A DNA stretch of 64,000 nt from Gnetum montanum (lineage: Eukaryota; Streptophyta; Gnetopsida; Gnetales; Gnetaceae): the NCBI GenBank assembly GCA_015680685.1, contig MNCI01000865.1, forward strand, positions 73,688-137,687, read 5' to 3'. The notes beneath the pieces were generated by a model that did not search any database, was not told the origin of the DNA, and saw only the letters and a list, made by a program, of their open reading frames with translations. A program made the translations under genes and the position numbers. Positions within the stretch are counted from its first letter, which is position 1; every line of letters starts with the position of its first letter. This document shows, one piece after another, positions 34,026 to 47,216 of this stretch.

Positions 34026-35649
34026 AAACCACAACCCAAATGCCATTTAGAACCATGGGTTGACTATAACATGAATCTAATGATGAGCCATGAAGCCACG
34101 ATATAGAAAAAATCATCAATCATCACTGGATGGACCAAATGTTTGAGATATCCCACCAAACAACAAATTTCATTCATATATATTATTAACCAATATGATT
34201 ATGCCTCATCAAGATTCATCAATTGCAAAAAATGTTGGTAAGATAAGGATACATGGGTCTAGTTAACTCTTACCTATCTTAATACTATAAATATGTATTG
34301 ATTAAGGTCATTCTTAAGTTTCTTTCAAAAGTTAGTAACTAGGACCTGAATTGATCTTGTTTATTGAAACTCATTATCTTAAGCAACTTAGAGTCATTAT
34401 GTCTTCCTTAGATCAACCTAGTAATGTTGTTTTGGTAGAATAAGCTAGTAGGAACTTTCAAAATTGTGAAAAACTTAGCTTCATTTTTGAACTAAAACTA
34501 TGTCCAATGCATAGTACTCATCAAGATGATTCCAATAGTCCAAATTTCATCTTGATTGGACTTACCGTTTAGGAGATATTGATGTTTAAATTTTCTCATT
34601 ATGCATGCGTTAAAATAATATTAATTTATTAATTTATTATTTTAATTATAATTAAAAAAAGTAAAAAATTTAAGTTTAGAAATTAAACCCAAAATTACCA
34701 TTTACCCATATTGAACCTTTACCTTGTCATTGGCTGAATCACCACATCAACCGCTAAGGCAAGGGGAGAAAAAAAAAAGAGGCAGAGAGTGGGAGGTCAT
34801 GGGTTCAAACCTAGCTTGCCTCCCCTTCTTAGTTTTATTATAAAAATATATATGTAAAAAAATATAATAAAAATAAAAATTAAATTAAATTAAATTTTTA
34901 AGAAAATTTTGTAGGCCACACTGGCCTTGCAAGGGCTATGTTGGCCCTATAGGCTGTGCAATACCCACAATGATTCAACAAGGCCACCTACAGCTCCCAT
35001 TGCACCACATCATTTAGTCCTTTTATGCATTGCCACCACCCTCCATGTGCCACCTTTGCCCTCCATGTGTCATCTTGCCACCCAACCACACCGTGTGCTA
35101 CCCTGGCCACCACACTCCTACCGCGAATCACAAGTACCTTTGGTGCTGTACAGACACTGATGGTGTCATGGATCATAGGCATCCTTAGCAGTCCATGGGC
35201 ACCGATGGCATCTTCGATCATAAGCATCATTGGCATGATGGTGTCATGGATCACAAGCACCTCTGGCATCAATGGTGCTGTCGATCACAAGTATCCCTAG
35301 CAATGATGGTGCTGCTGATCACAAGCACTCCTTGCATCGATGGCACCATTAATCATAGGCATCCACAGTGCCATCTAGTGTAGGAAAACCCTCACCACCA
35401 ATGCCTATGAAACTGCTACCTTAATGATACTAAGCACTACCTTGATGTGAGCCATGTGGACCCTTGTTGAAGGCATGCAGGCCCCATTTAGGGTTGTAGC
35501 GCAAACCATGCATAGACGATGCCCAAGCTGCATAGCAGAAAAATGATGCCCACCACTAAGCACAACCTCTACTCCCACCATTGCATAATGTGCCTCTACC
35601 TCCATTGTTGTCTAATGCTGCTTGGTGCAATGCTCATTCCCCATGGCCA
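34026..35649. other. Element 3 internal non-coding DNA
   Basis: No gag or pol motif in any frame. It holds a possible pol III B-box-like word (GGTTCAAACCT, 34802-34812) and the minisatellite at 35158-35375. Confidence 0.5.
35158..35375. repeat. Diverged minisatellite, about 33-45 bp unit
   Basis: Six imperfect units of the type GATGGTGTCATGGATCACAA followed by GCATC-like words. In one frame they read as repeats of DGxxDHKHxWH, but no start or long frame supports a protein. Confidence 0.7.
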
Positions 35650-36876
35650 TCCACCATCAAGTGCAGGCCTTTAACATTGCGCAATGAACGTTGCAGCTGC
35701 TAACACTTGAGATGTCGATTTGAGCTACCTGCTCTTCCTCAAACACCATCACCACTGCTAATGCACCACTATGGCCATTGCTACTATGCAATTGAAAAAT
35801 TATTTGTTACCAAATGAAAGATTTGAATGTTTTGTCAACTAACGAAAAATTTGAAATTTCTATTAAACTAATGAAAAATTTGAAATTTTTGTCAAGTTGT
35901 TAGTTATTAAAAACATGCAAAAAAAAATTAAAAAATGGAATTAGGTGCCTTGGTATTAATAACAATAAAAATTTTGTAATTAAGCACATTTATTTTGGAG
36001 TAGTAGTAGGATTGGTGACTTCTCAAGATGTCTCATTTTTCGTGTTAAAAGGTTCTAGACTCCAAAAGCCATAACTTTGATTTCAAAAGCCTTTTTCGGT
36101 GAACGAAGAGTCATTTCCTATAGATTTCAACCTTTTGGACATAATGATAAAGTTAGATCCATCCTAGGGAACTTTGAAAATTATTTTTCACCCATTGGCC
36201 AATATAGTGCCCCAAGACCCTTAAAAGTTTAATTTTAGCATAACTTAAGCATATGATGTCCTTTTTCAACATATAAATAGCCATTTCCAACATTTTTTAC
36301 CCTTTTGAGCTCAATGGTAAGGTGAGATTTATCATCCAGATACCCCATAATTCAATGATATCATGAACTATGCCTTAAAAATTGGCAACATAAGGATAAC
36401 TAATTATGCTTTGTTGAAGACTAATGAATTTAAAATTTTTAACCTTAAGATTTAGTGCTTAAGCATTGAAGATAGTCTTAAGATCACTATGACATGTCAT
36501 TAGTTACAGTATTGTACTAAGTGTCTTTAGCAGGGGGGGGGGGGGGGGGGNAAAAGTTGTTAGGAATAAGATGATATAATTATATATTACTAAAATTAGA
36601 TAATATAGTTAAGGATTACTAGAATTAGTTGGAGAATCAGTTAATGATCAGTTGATGAATCAAGTAATGAAACAAAATAGTTTTCAATGATAAAGAAGAG
36701 GTATATCAATTTGTCTTAGAATCAAGACATATGACAGAACAACATGAAGACTCAAAATATTATTTCAACAGGATGTATGATACCCATGAGGAGAAATGAT
36801 ATAAAAGAGAATCCAAGAATGAGAATGAATGTTGCAAGATCCCTAGCAAGTGGGAAACAACATATGCTATGTCCAC
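35650..36876 (+). repeat. Tandem-duplicated unit, copy X (left)
   Basis: Closely similar to 58748-60063 along its whole length. Both start at TCCACCAT and end at CTATGTCCAC directly before a minus-oriented gypsy LTR. The last part (36700-36876) is a second copy of the 5' end of the CCR4-like pseudogene and has lost 18 bp between TTGCAA repeats. Contains an 18-G run with an N at 36551. Confidence 0.85.
36700..36876 (+). pseudogene. CCR4-like pseudogene, duplicated 5' fragment
   Basis: Parallels 59847-60063, including the block ENPRMRMNVA and the LCP just before the insertion point. The 18-bp deletion removes the TYNVFA block with the catalytic Asn. Cut by element 4 at TCCAC. Confidence 0.7.
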
Positions 36877-37732
36877 TGATGAGTGGTACGGTACCCCTAT
36901 GCCCAACCATACGAATCAAAAACATTCACGTGCAATCTGGTTGAATTTTGCAGACCTTAAATTCTTAAGTACACTAGTTCCAAGATGTGAAATCTAATCA
37001 TGACAATTGTTGTCTTCCCAACTATACTTGTGGAGCTTAATTGTATGGTTAAGTATAATTAAGGAACATGATTTTTATTATTTTATATTTTATTTGTCTA
37101 TGATTAATAACAAGTTAAAATTTAATTTATGAACCAGTATAATTAATCTAATTGTTGATTAATAACTAACTATTGTAACATAAGTATCCGATCCCACTTT
37201 TCGTGAACATCTTAAACACGTATAACACTATTGGATTATCAAATGTTAAGCATTACTGGGATTACCAAGAGTCATATGCATGCTCGAAGTGGTCCTACTT
37301 ATGTGCTCAATTAACTTCTATTTAATCTAGTTAGCTTACTTTAGATTAATTACTTGAAAGCATTAAATGAAATTTCATAAAACATTAAATGCATGGATAA
37401 AATATTTAAGCTAGCTAAGGTGCTGCAAGGTTTGATTAGAAAGCTCATCTTTATTATTGTACACACTACCGTGCTTAGGTACAATAGTGCTCAAATAAAG
37501 ATCCATACACTCAATGACTCCTGCTACGAGCACTTTGGAAAATATTCTAACTCTGGAGAAAAGAAACTATAAGAGCGATGCTATGCTATGACAAAAACTA
37601 TATGGAAACCATGTGCCCAAGCGCTATATTTATAGGCTGACACATACCCCATGATATCAAATATCTGACATCGCATATTAGGGCCCAATATCAGATATTC
37701 AATATTAGAGCCCTACAAAATATGATTCATCA
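36877..37732 (-). repeat. Element 4 3' LTR
   Basis: Plus-strand view: TGATGAGTGGTACGG to GATTCATCA. U3 has clustered GATATC-type palindromic words (37655-37715) and a TATA box in reverse (CTATATTTATAGG, about 37625). Confidence 0.9.
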
Positions 37733-37744
37733 TACCCCCACAAC
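37733..37744 (-). other. Element 4 polypurine tract
   Basis: TACCCCCACAAC on the plus strand, that is GTTGTGGGGGTA on the minus strand, identical to that of element 2. Confidence 0.85.
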
Positions 37745-39700
37745 TGAATGAAAACTCATACTTGAGTGAATAAGAGGAGGAACAAGTTCCTTACAAAATA
37801 TTGGGAAGGTATGGGATTATTGATTGACATGCAACTAACTCAAACAGAGTAGACAAACTCTAAGTGTCCAAGTGTATGAGTTTACAATCTTTCACACAAT
37901 TGGATATTCATGACAATAGAAGTGAGCACCCTAGAAAAAACTGACATCCAACTCCTTTGGTAGTTGAAGAGCGAGGGAGAAGATGCAACGATCATGAATG
38001 GTCCTTGTCGCATGGTGCTATTGCATCTTCCTTGGTGAAGATAATTCTACTTCTAGTCCATGCTTTCCACTACAATCATAACAAAATCATGGATTAGTGT
38101 GCAATGTGTAACATATATCTTTTAAGTACCTTGTCTTGTCGATGGTTACACTTGGCTAGGTTATGATTATGGTGGATCAATTCTTTTAATAGTGTTAGTA
38201 GGAAACTAAAAATAGAGTAAAGTAGAAAAGTAGCCCATTAAATTTTGAAAAGTTCAAACACAATGAAATGCTTGAAGAGGGTTTAAGAATTCACAATAAT
38301 AAAAAGAGTATTTCACTAAAAAATGTTGTGAAGATGTGCACAATTGGATGTCATTGATGGGGCACACAAAAGGATTTGATTATGAGAATGTCTAAGGATA
38401 AGGGACTTAACTAACCTAACCAAAAGATATGCAAGTGTGTCCTTCCCAAAGTAGGCACATGCCCTTTATTACCCTTGCATAACTTCAAATTGAGGAGTTC
38501 GTGGGCCCTATGGATAATTAATGGTTATGGAAAGTTAAGTACAAAAATCTAGAAGAAACTATCCAAGAACTGACACATCAAACTAAGACACTGAACAAGA
38601 ACATGAAATTGGTAGTGAGGTGAGACATGGAAAACATAGATGGATGAGAGAGAGTGGGTGGAATGAAGTTCCCACTTAAGGTCACATGAAATCCCTTGTG
38701 AATTTTATGGTTAAATGGCCTAATAAAATCCATCTTTAGTCCAAACCAAAACCAACCACATTTAGTGATGTCACATCGCCACTCTAAGACCAGTCCACTT
38801 CCCTAAGACACAAGAGTGCTCCCATAGAACAACCACTATTCCTTATTGAAGAAAAGAGAAGTAAAAAGTGAGAAAGGGCCTTAGTTAGAGGGGGCCTTCA
38901 GGCATGGGTAACATGTCTTTTTGGTCCCATAATTAGTGCTTGTAGCTCGTTTATTTTTTCTAAGAGGTGTGTTTTGAATTCCCATCACTTTTTTTTTGAT
39001 ATGCGAACCACACCATGCAAAGACTTATTCAACTTCATGTTATTGGTCAACACATAATGGTAAGAAATCCATGAAAACACACATGTACCCAAGTAAGCAA
39101 AAAAACACAAAGAGTATCGAGTCCGTTTGAAGTCACGCCTTGTTTAAACTTTTGAATCCTTTTCAAATCTAGAAACTACCAAAGTCACAAGTTTGTTAAA
39201 GATTCATTAATGAAAAAGAGACTTCACATTTCCAAAATAAGGAAAACCATAGAGTTTGTGGATGGGTGGATGTTGTGGACTCATTACCTGTTTCATGAAA
39301 AAACCCATGTCTTGGCTATCAGTAAAAAATTCAAAGCTAAAATCTAGACACCAACAATCAAATAATTGGATAACACATGTCCACATCAATCAAACCACAC
39401 TGTACCTAGTTGGTAATAAGGCATGTTATTATTAAAAAAAAAATAAGAAGATTACATTAAAATAAAGGAAAATATATAAGAAATTGTAAAATATTTTAAA
39501 AAATAAAACATAATAACAATGATATAAAATGAAAATTTTGAAAAATTAATAACATAAAAACAAAAAGGTGTAAGATAAAGAATATGTAGAATAAATAGTT
39601 GTAAAAATAACATGAATGGCCATCTCCCCCAAGACTAAGTTTAAAGAAGGAGATCCAAAAGATTGAGCATGGTTATTCATTTGATGAGGCATTTGTTGCA
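37745..39700 (-). other. Element 4 spacer behind integrase, non-coding
   Basis: No conserved frame. It resembles, in reverse, the spacers at 27.4-28.4 and 47.9-49.6 kb. Confidence 0.5.
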
Positions 39701-39899
39701 TTAGCTTGCTTAGGCTCATGGAAAGGTTTGACTTGTTGTGTGTTGACAAACTATTTTTTCTCTAGGCTCTCAGGTTTATAGATCAACATGGTCCTAGAAA
39801 GAAAAGTTTTGTAAATTAGATGAGGTCCTTCTCACAACATCTGGAACTTAGTTCTTTAAGGCACATATGTGGGGTTCCAGTAGAGGACCTTATCTCCAT

Positions 39900-40870
39900 G
39901 TTAAAATTTAACTTTTCTAATTTTAAGGTCATGGTGCTTTTTGTTGAATGCCTTGTGCAACTTGTTAAATGATAGGGCCACCAAACGATTTTTTTCTAGC
40001 AAGTTAAGATTCATTAATCTTTCTTTTTGTGCTATACTTAAGTCAAGGTCAAGGTAATAGGCTATTAAAAGTGTACGAAGCTCAAATTGAATAGGAAGTG
40101 CTTCTAATTTTCTGTACACTAGCTCATAGGGAGAATAGAATATAAGAAGTTTCCATGTTGAGCAGTAGGCCCAAAGGGCATCGTTGAGTCTTGTGCTCTA
40201 GTCCCTCCTATATTTGCTAATAGTTCTTGTTAGAATCTTTGTGATTTCCCTATTTGTAACCTTAGCTTGACCATTAGTTTAGGGGTGATAGGGTGTTGTT
40301 AGTTTATGTTCAACCCCCAAGCATTGCATAAGATTCTGAAAGATAATGCCTATAAAGTGGGCTCCACTATCAGAAATTAATGCACGTGGCATACCAAACC
40401 TATTTACAACATTCTGTTATACAAATTGAGTAGTAGTAGAAGATGTATAGTCAATGATGGCTGCTGCTTCTACCCATTTCATACAATAATCAACAACAAC
40501 TATGATGTACTTCTTTTCATTTGACATGGACATGATGGGACCCATGAAATCAATGCTCTAGATGTTGAAGGGTTCCAGTGGTTGGATCCACTATTGAGGT
40601 TCCTCCATTTGAGCAGTCATTCCACCATCTCATTGGCAACGTTCACAAGAGTGGATGAATTGGTGAGCATCCTTGAAAATTATTGGCCAATAGTATCCTA
40701 CCATCAGGATTTTAATGGTTGTGCATCTCCCAACATAGTGGCCACCACAAGGACCCTCATGAGCATCCTCGAGAACATGTAGTTGATCAGCATCAGGGAC
40801 ATACCAACAAACTAGGCCATCGGTGCACATCTTATAGAGGTGTCTGTTGATCTTCGTGAAGCATTTTACC
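39900..40870 (-). pseudogene. Element 4 integrase
   Basis: Minus strand: the HHCC zinc finger is in the open frame 40630-40830 (DAHEGPCGGHYVGRC to HSCERCQ). The catalytic core lies about 40240-40600, broken by stops. The C-terminal part is in frame 39901-40119 (LRTLLIAYYLDLDLSIAQKE). The order with RNase H upstream and the spacer downstream is as in element 2. Confidence 0.85.
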
Positions 40871-41061
40871 TGGTGAAGAAATTATTGTTTCTTTTAGTGG
40901 TCCAACCCTTATGGCATCTCTTGAATAAAAAGATAGCTGAGAATGCCATCATGCCATTTAGGCTCAGTGGGAAATTGTTTAGTTATAACCACAACAAAGA
41001 GGATTTTATTAGGAAATAGATTAGACAGTGGGCTTTCTTCCTCTTTATTGTCCCATTACAA

Positions 41062-41420
41062 CTAAGATAAGTGGTTAGAAATCATATTCTTAGTTCCTTT
41101 TCGATCTACCATCATAAGATCGAATTCTTGTAAGATTACCAGCCACCATATGACATAGGGGCTTACCATTGGCTTGTTCATGAGAAAGTAGATGGCATTG
41201 TGATCTGTGTGCACAAACACTTTGTATCCAAGCACATAATGCCTAAACGTTTTTAGAGAAAACACCACTGCCATCAATTCTTTTTCTATGGTTGTGTAGT
41301 TCAATTGTGCACCCACAATGCTTTGGCTTGTATAGTGGATGTAATATGGACATTTCTTATTGTCTAATTGTGTAAGCATAGCTTCCAAGGTGTAATTTCA
41401 TGCATTTGTCATAACATGAA
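41062..41420 (-). pseudogene. Element 4 RNase H
   Basis: A 108-codon open frame (41062-41388) with SQSIVGAQLNYTTIEKELMA, FVHTDHNAIYFLMNKP (TDH kept) and DRKGTKNMISNHLS. The TEA/DAS start block just upstream is shifted out of frame. Confidence 0.88.
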
Positions 41421-41449
41421 ATGGTCTAGACCAGTTGGGTGCTTATAGA

Positions 41450-42260
41450 ATTGGAGTTTCTACAAGTTTTCATTCAGTTATTGGAATGCTCTTTCACATT
41501 CCTTGGTCTAGATGAGTGGAGCATCTTTCTTTGTTATCTTGACCAATGATTTTATGATCTTAGAGAAATTCTCTATGAATCACTAGTAGTAGCTAGTGTG
41601 CCCAAGGAATGACAAAACATCTTTTACAGTTTTCGGTTAGTGGGTAATTCCTTGGATGACCCTTATTTTTTCAAGGTCAACCTTAATTCCTACTTATGAG
41701 ATTTTGTGCTCTAATACAATGTCCTCCTAGATCATGAAATGACTCTTTTGCTAATTGAGTCACAAGTTCATTTTCACACATCATTTTAGCACTTGCTCAA
41801 GGTGGTCCAAGGCTTGCTTGAATGTAATACCATAAGTGAAGAAGTCATTCATAAAGACTTCCACTCTGCTATCAATTTTCTACTAAAATATACTTAAGAT
41901 TAGGTATTGGAATGTAGCAGAAGCATTGCATAGACCAAAAGGAATCTTGCGATATGCAAAGGTCCCTTAGGGAGTCATGAATGTTGTTTTGGCCTAGTCC
42001 TTTGGTGCGTTTTGGATTTTGTTATATCCACTATAACCATCCATAAAACTATAATAGCAATGCTCAAATATAGTGTCTAACACCTGATCAATGAATGTCA
42101 ACAAAAATAATCCTTAAATGTTGCCATATTCAACAACTGAAAATTGATGTAGACCATTCACTTGTTACCTTTCTTTGGCACAATCACAAGTGGACTAACC
42201 CATTTACTATTTATAATGGGATAGATAAACCCTACCTTGAGAAGTTTTTTGATTTCCTCT
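41450..42260 (-). pseudogene. Element 4 reverse transcriptase
   Basis: Minus-strand RT blocks run from near 42250 down to 41560. The catalytic box at 41841-41855 reads FMNDF, so the first aspartate of YxDD is replaced by Asn. Several stops. Confidence 0.82.
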
Positions 42261-42299
42261 TTGATGATTTGCTTCAATTTGGGGTTCAATTGCCTTTGT

Positions 42300-43380
42300 G
42301 GCTACCTCATTGGCTTCATGGCTGAGTCGATGTAGATATGATGCTGGCATATCCTAGGATCAATCCCTGTGAGTTTAGGATGTGACCAAGCAAAGGTTGT
42401 TGACCATCTTTTAACCACATTCAACAACATCTATTTCTATTTAGGAGCAAGATTTGCATTGATTATTACTGACTTTCCATCTTTCAAGAATGCATATTCC
42501 ATGTTGGCAGGTAGAGTTTTTAATTCAAGGGGCTCTTGTTTGAAATTTTTAGGAATTTCCAACTCTCCCCAATAGGTATCATCATTTGGATTTTTAGAGA
42601 GTTTGTGATGAACTTTCTCTAGTTCATCCATGCCTATGACATAAGTGCATGTTAGGCTCTTAGTAGGTTCAATGCAAAGTGTGCTACTTTCATAATCAAT
42701 GGCCAACCACTACGTGCCCTCTTATTTTGTGGTTTCTACATATAGACACCTTTGAATATCTGCTTCAAGTGCACATTGCCTACATGCCAAAATGGATGCT
42801 CATTTGCCTACCCCTTTGAAAATGCATGGAACTTGCTTCTTTTTTATCTTTTCAAATGCATTTTCCTTAGATATCTCTAAGGAAAGATCTTTGATGTCCA
42901 TTCTTGCATCAGCAGTGCTTAGTCATGCCCTTTCAATGATTATTGGGAACTCCCCTTTATAGTTCTCAACCTTGATTACTAGGAAATCAATACGATAAGA
43001 CCACCCATAGACCATGGTCACAATGTTTTACACTAGTCCCAATAGAACAGTAATAGATTGGTCTACCATTTCTAATCTAATATTGCACTTCTTAAGGGAT
43101 GACAGATTCTAGGCAATATACATCTCATGAGAAATCAAATTCACGTTGGAACCTAAATCAAGAAGAGATTTTCATGGTTCATTTCCAATAATCTATAAAT
43201 AAATAAGAGGACTCCCAGGATCAGTTAATTTCTTGTGAAGGTTGCTAGTCTAGATCTAATCAGATACGACATAAGTGAGCTTAATAATATGGATTAGGAT
43301 GGTATTTGGTTTGAAGGAAACTTGAAGGAATTAGATGTAGAGAGAGATGGAAGAGTAGGGTTGCCAACCACATGTATATG
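42300..43380 (-). pseudogene. Element 4 aspartic protease and protease-RT linker
   Basis: DLGSNVNLI at 43133-43159 on the minus strand is the retroviral-type protease active site (DSG/DTG replaced by DLG, as in many plant gypsy elements). Frame 42437-42706 holds the linker typical before RT (LKTLPANMEYAFLKDGKS). Stops separate the parts. Confidence 0.75.
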
Positions 43381-44287
43381 TGAGGGCTTAGGTGGATTGT
43401 TGGGTCGAAAAAAGGTCTTTTCCATGATCTAGTGTCTGAACCACTTGGTTAATGAACTAGTTGTAGATTAATAGCCCTAGTAGTGTTGCATTGCTATGGT
43501 TGGGCTAGAAGTTCAACATGCATAGATGGAGTAGGCAATAGCTATGTTGAGGGTGGAGGAATAGGTGCAGGAATAGGAGAAGTATAAGGATAAAAGGTCG
43601 TATCCCTTCTTACATGTGGAGAATGAGTTTGATAATATTATAAAGGGTAGTAGTGATGTTGGAAAGTAGAAATGTGATTGGAAGGATCACGTGGAGATAG
43701 GGGTTGCTAAACGTAATACCCATATGGATCAAGTTTTTTGTAAGGGTATTACTATCTTGGCAATGGCATCACCCATGACTATGGTTGCTACCATGATTGA
43801 TATTTCTCATATGGTTATAGTGGAGTTCCACTTGGATAATATTGTTGTTGCTGATAGATCTACCTAGGATTTCCTTGAGGATAAGACAATATTCTAGGTG
43901 TTTTCCTTCTTACTAGTTCTGGATTTAGAGCATACATCCCAGACTCTTGTAAGTGTGAAATGATGGGGCAACATCCTTTAGGATGTTCATATTGGCAGAT
44001 GTCACATTGACTATCATCATCTGATTCAGTTTTTACAACTCCCTCTATTGCAAAAATCTTGCCCTTACCTCTTTGATTGACATGTTCAGCTTCCTTTCAC
44101 CTCTTGTGATCATGATCACTACCTTATTCTTTGGACTCTTCAGCAATTTTTAGGACAACTTAAAATCTGTTATCCATAAAGTCCCATAATTGATCTACCT
44201 TAGCCAAAATTTCAGAGGTGCATTTTTGAATTGGCAAGATCTTTTAGTTCACCACATCATCAAGTCATGATTCCTTCTCATTGTCAT
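43381..44287 (-). pseudogene. Element 4 gag C-terminus, zinc knuckle and Pro-rich tail
   Basis: Minus-strand gag end. The zinc-knuckle neighbourhood lies at about 43970-44010, followed by a Pro/Tyr/Gln-rich tail. The sequence is cut at 44287 by element 5 and resumes at 50571. Confidence 0.7.
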
Positions 44288-45086
44288 TAATGAATCGTGT
44301 TTTGCCTAACTTTGGTATTGGGGCTTAGAAGCAATGTTAGATATCCAATATTAGGGGATGTATGCCAACCTATTAAATATAGTTCTTGGATGCATGGTTT
44401 GGGCATAGGTTTTTTCAGTAGAGTAATTAAACACTTGTAGTTTTACTCCTTAATCTTAAAGAATAGTTGGTGAGTTCTTGCAAAGTGGATCTAAGTCAAT
44501 TGTACGAAGTCTTATTCGAGTGGCAATGTACCTGGACACATTCCATGAACAACAATAAGATTGAGATTGATTCTTATACATTGCAACACTTTGGATTAAA
44601 TTAGATTTACTTTCTATGCAATTTAATTTTCATGTACTTGGTTAATATTTACATTTCTAGGCATATTAATTAGGCACATAATTACGACTACTTTGAGCAT
44701 TGATAATCCTAGCAATGCTTAACATTTAGTAACCTAGCAGTGTTATACATGTTCAGGATGTGCACAGAAAGTAGGATTAGATACTTATGTTAAGGTAGTT
44801 GATTATTAATTAGCAATTAGATTAGTTGAATTGATTATAAATTGAGTTTCAACCTATTATTAATCATAGAAAAATAAAATATAAAATAATAAAAATCATA
44901 TGCTTCACTTTGGACTAAATCATACGTGATAAAGCTACTGCTAGTCCAAGTGGGAAGATAATGAATTATGATTAAGGCATAGATATCTAGATGCCACAAC
45001 TAGTCTCATCCATGGAATTTGGCCAGATTGTGCGTGAATGCTTGTGATTCATATGGTTGGGCATATGGGTACCTCGTTGCTCATCA
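44288..45086 (+). repeat. Element 5 5' LTR
   Basis: Starts TAATGAATCGTG (terminal TG mutated), ends TGCTCATCA. TATA region near 44374 (ATTAAATATAG). Confidence 0.85.
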
Positions 45087-45104
45087 TTGGCACCATTGTT
45101 AGGG
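45087..45104 (+). other. Element 5 primer-binding site (tRNA-Asp type)
   Basis: TTGGCACCATTGTTAGGG directly follows the LTR. Confidence 0.82.
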
Positions 45105-45217
45105 ATGGTGCTAGTTATGTAGATAAGTTATATCACAAATGATTGTTGTAAAAGTATTAATGATTTATCTTTAGAAAAAATTAATATTTTAAGTCACACA
45201 CATTATTAGACAAAATC

Positions 45218-47216
45218 ATGTCTTCTTCACATAGAACCAATAATGCGTCGTATAATGAGAACACTCGTAGGAGAAATGATAGGATATATACTGAAGAAAA
45301 TTGGAGTGAACAACTTGAAATAGGGATTTCCTATGCTCATTTAGACCCTTATTACACTCATAGACTACATTCAACTAGTGCAGAAAATCCTAGAGGAGAT
45401 GGAGTAAGTCCTAGATCAAGGAGGGCCTCAAGGCCTAGGACCTCCTCTAAACCTAAACAAGATAAATCAAGAGACCATGGGGAGAACTATAGGAGCCATG
45501 GTGATTCTCCCAGTTCCTCATCTTCCTCTTGCTCTTCAACATCTAGTTTTGATGAAGATGAATGTAGGTATAGAGATAGAGCTCCACTATAGGGTTAAGA
45601 CAACGATAGAAATCAAAGCCAAGGGAAAAATAAAAGACATCACAATGAGCATAGATAAGATCATCACAATCAAATGAATAGAAATATAAATTTTCATCAC
45701 AACATGTCTGATGATGATGAACCCTTATTGGCCACTAAGAGCCTGATGCAGATCATGAAGGTAGTTAAGATACCTCATAAGCCTCGCAAGGAAAGTTTCC
45801 TACCCAAGCTTGATATGAATAATATCCCTAAGTTTGTGGAAGGCTATGATTCTGATCCACAACATAATCTAAAAGCATTCCATGATGCTTGTGCCTTATA
45901 TAACATTGAAAGTGGGTGGCAAAAGCTTAAGCCCTTTCCTAGGACACTAATCGATAGAGCCGAAGTATGGTATAGATTGTTGAAATCGAATTCAATCTGA
46001 TAGTGGTCTACATTGCTAGAACTTTTCAACGAGAAATACCAAACCTATGCCAGGGTGTCCAACTTGAGGAGATAGATCCAAAGATGGAAGCAAGAATAAC
46101 ATGAACCCTTGGACATGGCCTTAGATATTATTCCCTATTGAATAGATGCCTAGGTCATGATTTCTCTGAGAAAGGTAACTTTTTCACATCATAGATGGAC
46201 TTTGTAATGAAACAATGGAGACCCTTGGGATGTATGCTCCTAGTTAATTATACTAGCTATGAATCCATCAGATCTGAGAGCTATTTAAGCATGTGGCAAA
46301 ATAAGAAGGAGTGCTATGCAAATGGGAGAATGTTGAGAAAAATAACTAGGACCCAACTCTTCAAAAGAAAATTGTCCATATCTATGATAAGGGAAAAGAG
46401 GTAGCTATCATAGAGAAGAGAGTAGCACAAAATGAATTAAGTGATCATAATAAATGGAAAAAGCATAATCAAGAAATAGCTAGGAATACTTGTTAGCAAA
46501 TAGGAAAAATAGCTGAAGGAAGTGAGGCTATAGACTCAACCATAGATGAAGATAATGGATGTGACATCTGCATATATGATCATTTGAAGGACCATTACCT
46601 AGCCTTGTTGCATCTACATGAGTATTGGGTAGGGGCATTAAATCTGAAGTTTGTACAAAAACACATGCCTAGGAGATTTCCTTTTCCACAAAGTAATTTT
46701 AGACAATCCTACAACCAATCATACTATCCTAGTGGGACTTCTTATCAACCTCAAAACTATTATCAACTGTAGTGGCAAAACCGACAATCATGGGGGAGGC
46801 CATCATCAAACTAGCCCTACCCTTACTACCAACCAAACTTGTATGGATATTATGTTCAACATGTTGTTTCTCCAACTAGTTTTACTTCCTCTACTCAAAT
46901 CACTACAACCACTCTCTTGAATATCATCATCCTGCAACATCTTATATGAGGTCACCACCTCACACCTCTCCTCCTTCATCATATACTTAACATCCTCATA
47001 CTCCACCTCCTCCTATGCCACCTTTAACAACACAAGAAGGTTTAGCATCATAACATCAACAAACAAATGCCACTTGTGCTACGAACGTGCATAAACATGC
47101 CAATACTAGTAGCTCCCCACTGCAAACTCAAAAACGTCCCTTCTTTAGAAAAGGCCGTAGGAAGAAGCAAAACACTCATGGACCAACCACATCATCTGAA
47201 CTAGCACAATGCTAAT
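45218..47216 (+). pseudogene. Element 5 gag
   Basis: Starts MSSSHRTNN at 45218. A first open stretch of 124 codons ends in a Ser-rich and acidic tract. The capsid core is in frame 45674-46000, with LDMNNIPKFVEGYDSDPQHN and KLKPFPRTL. The zinc knuckle starts at 46560 as CDICIYDHLKDH, where the last Cys is replaced by His. A Pro/Tyr-rich tail runs to about 47216. Separated by a few stops and frameshifts, it is the least damaged gag here. In a functional copy it would form the particle; pol would have to come from elsewhere. Confidence 0.82.

Noticed and set aside
35025-35383. Open frames with Met-Asp-His repeats
   Set aside because: They follow from the minisatellite at 35158-35375, occur in several frames and on both strands, and have no start context or homologue.
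36533-36551. 18-base G run, considered as a G-quadruplex element
   Set aside because: The duplicate copy at about 59690 has only a short GGAGGGG at this place and an N follows the run, so a sequencing or assembly artefact is more likely.
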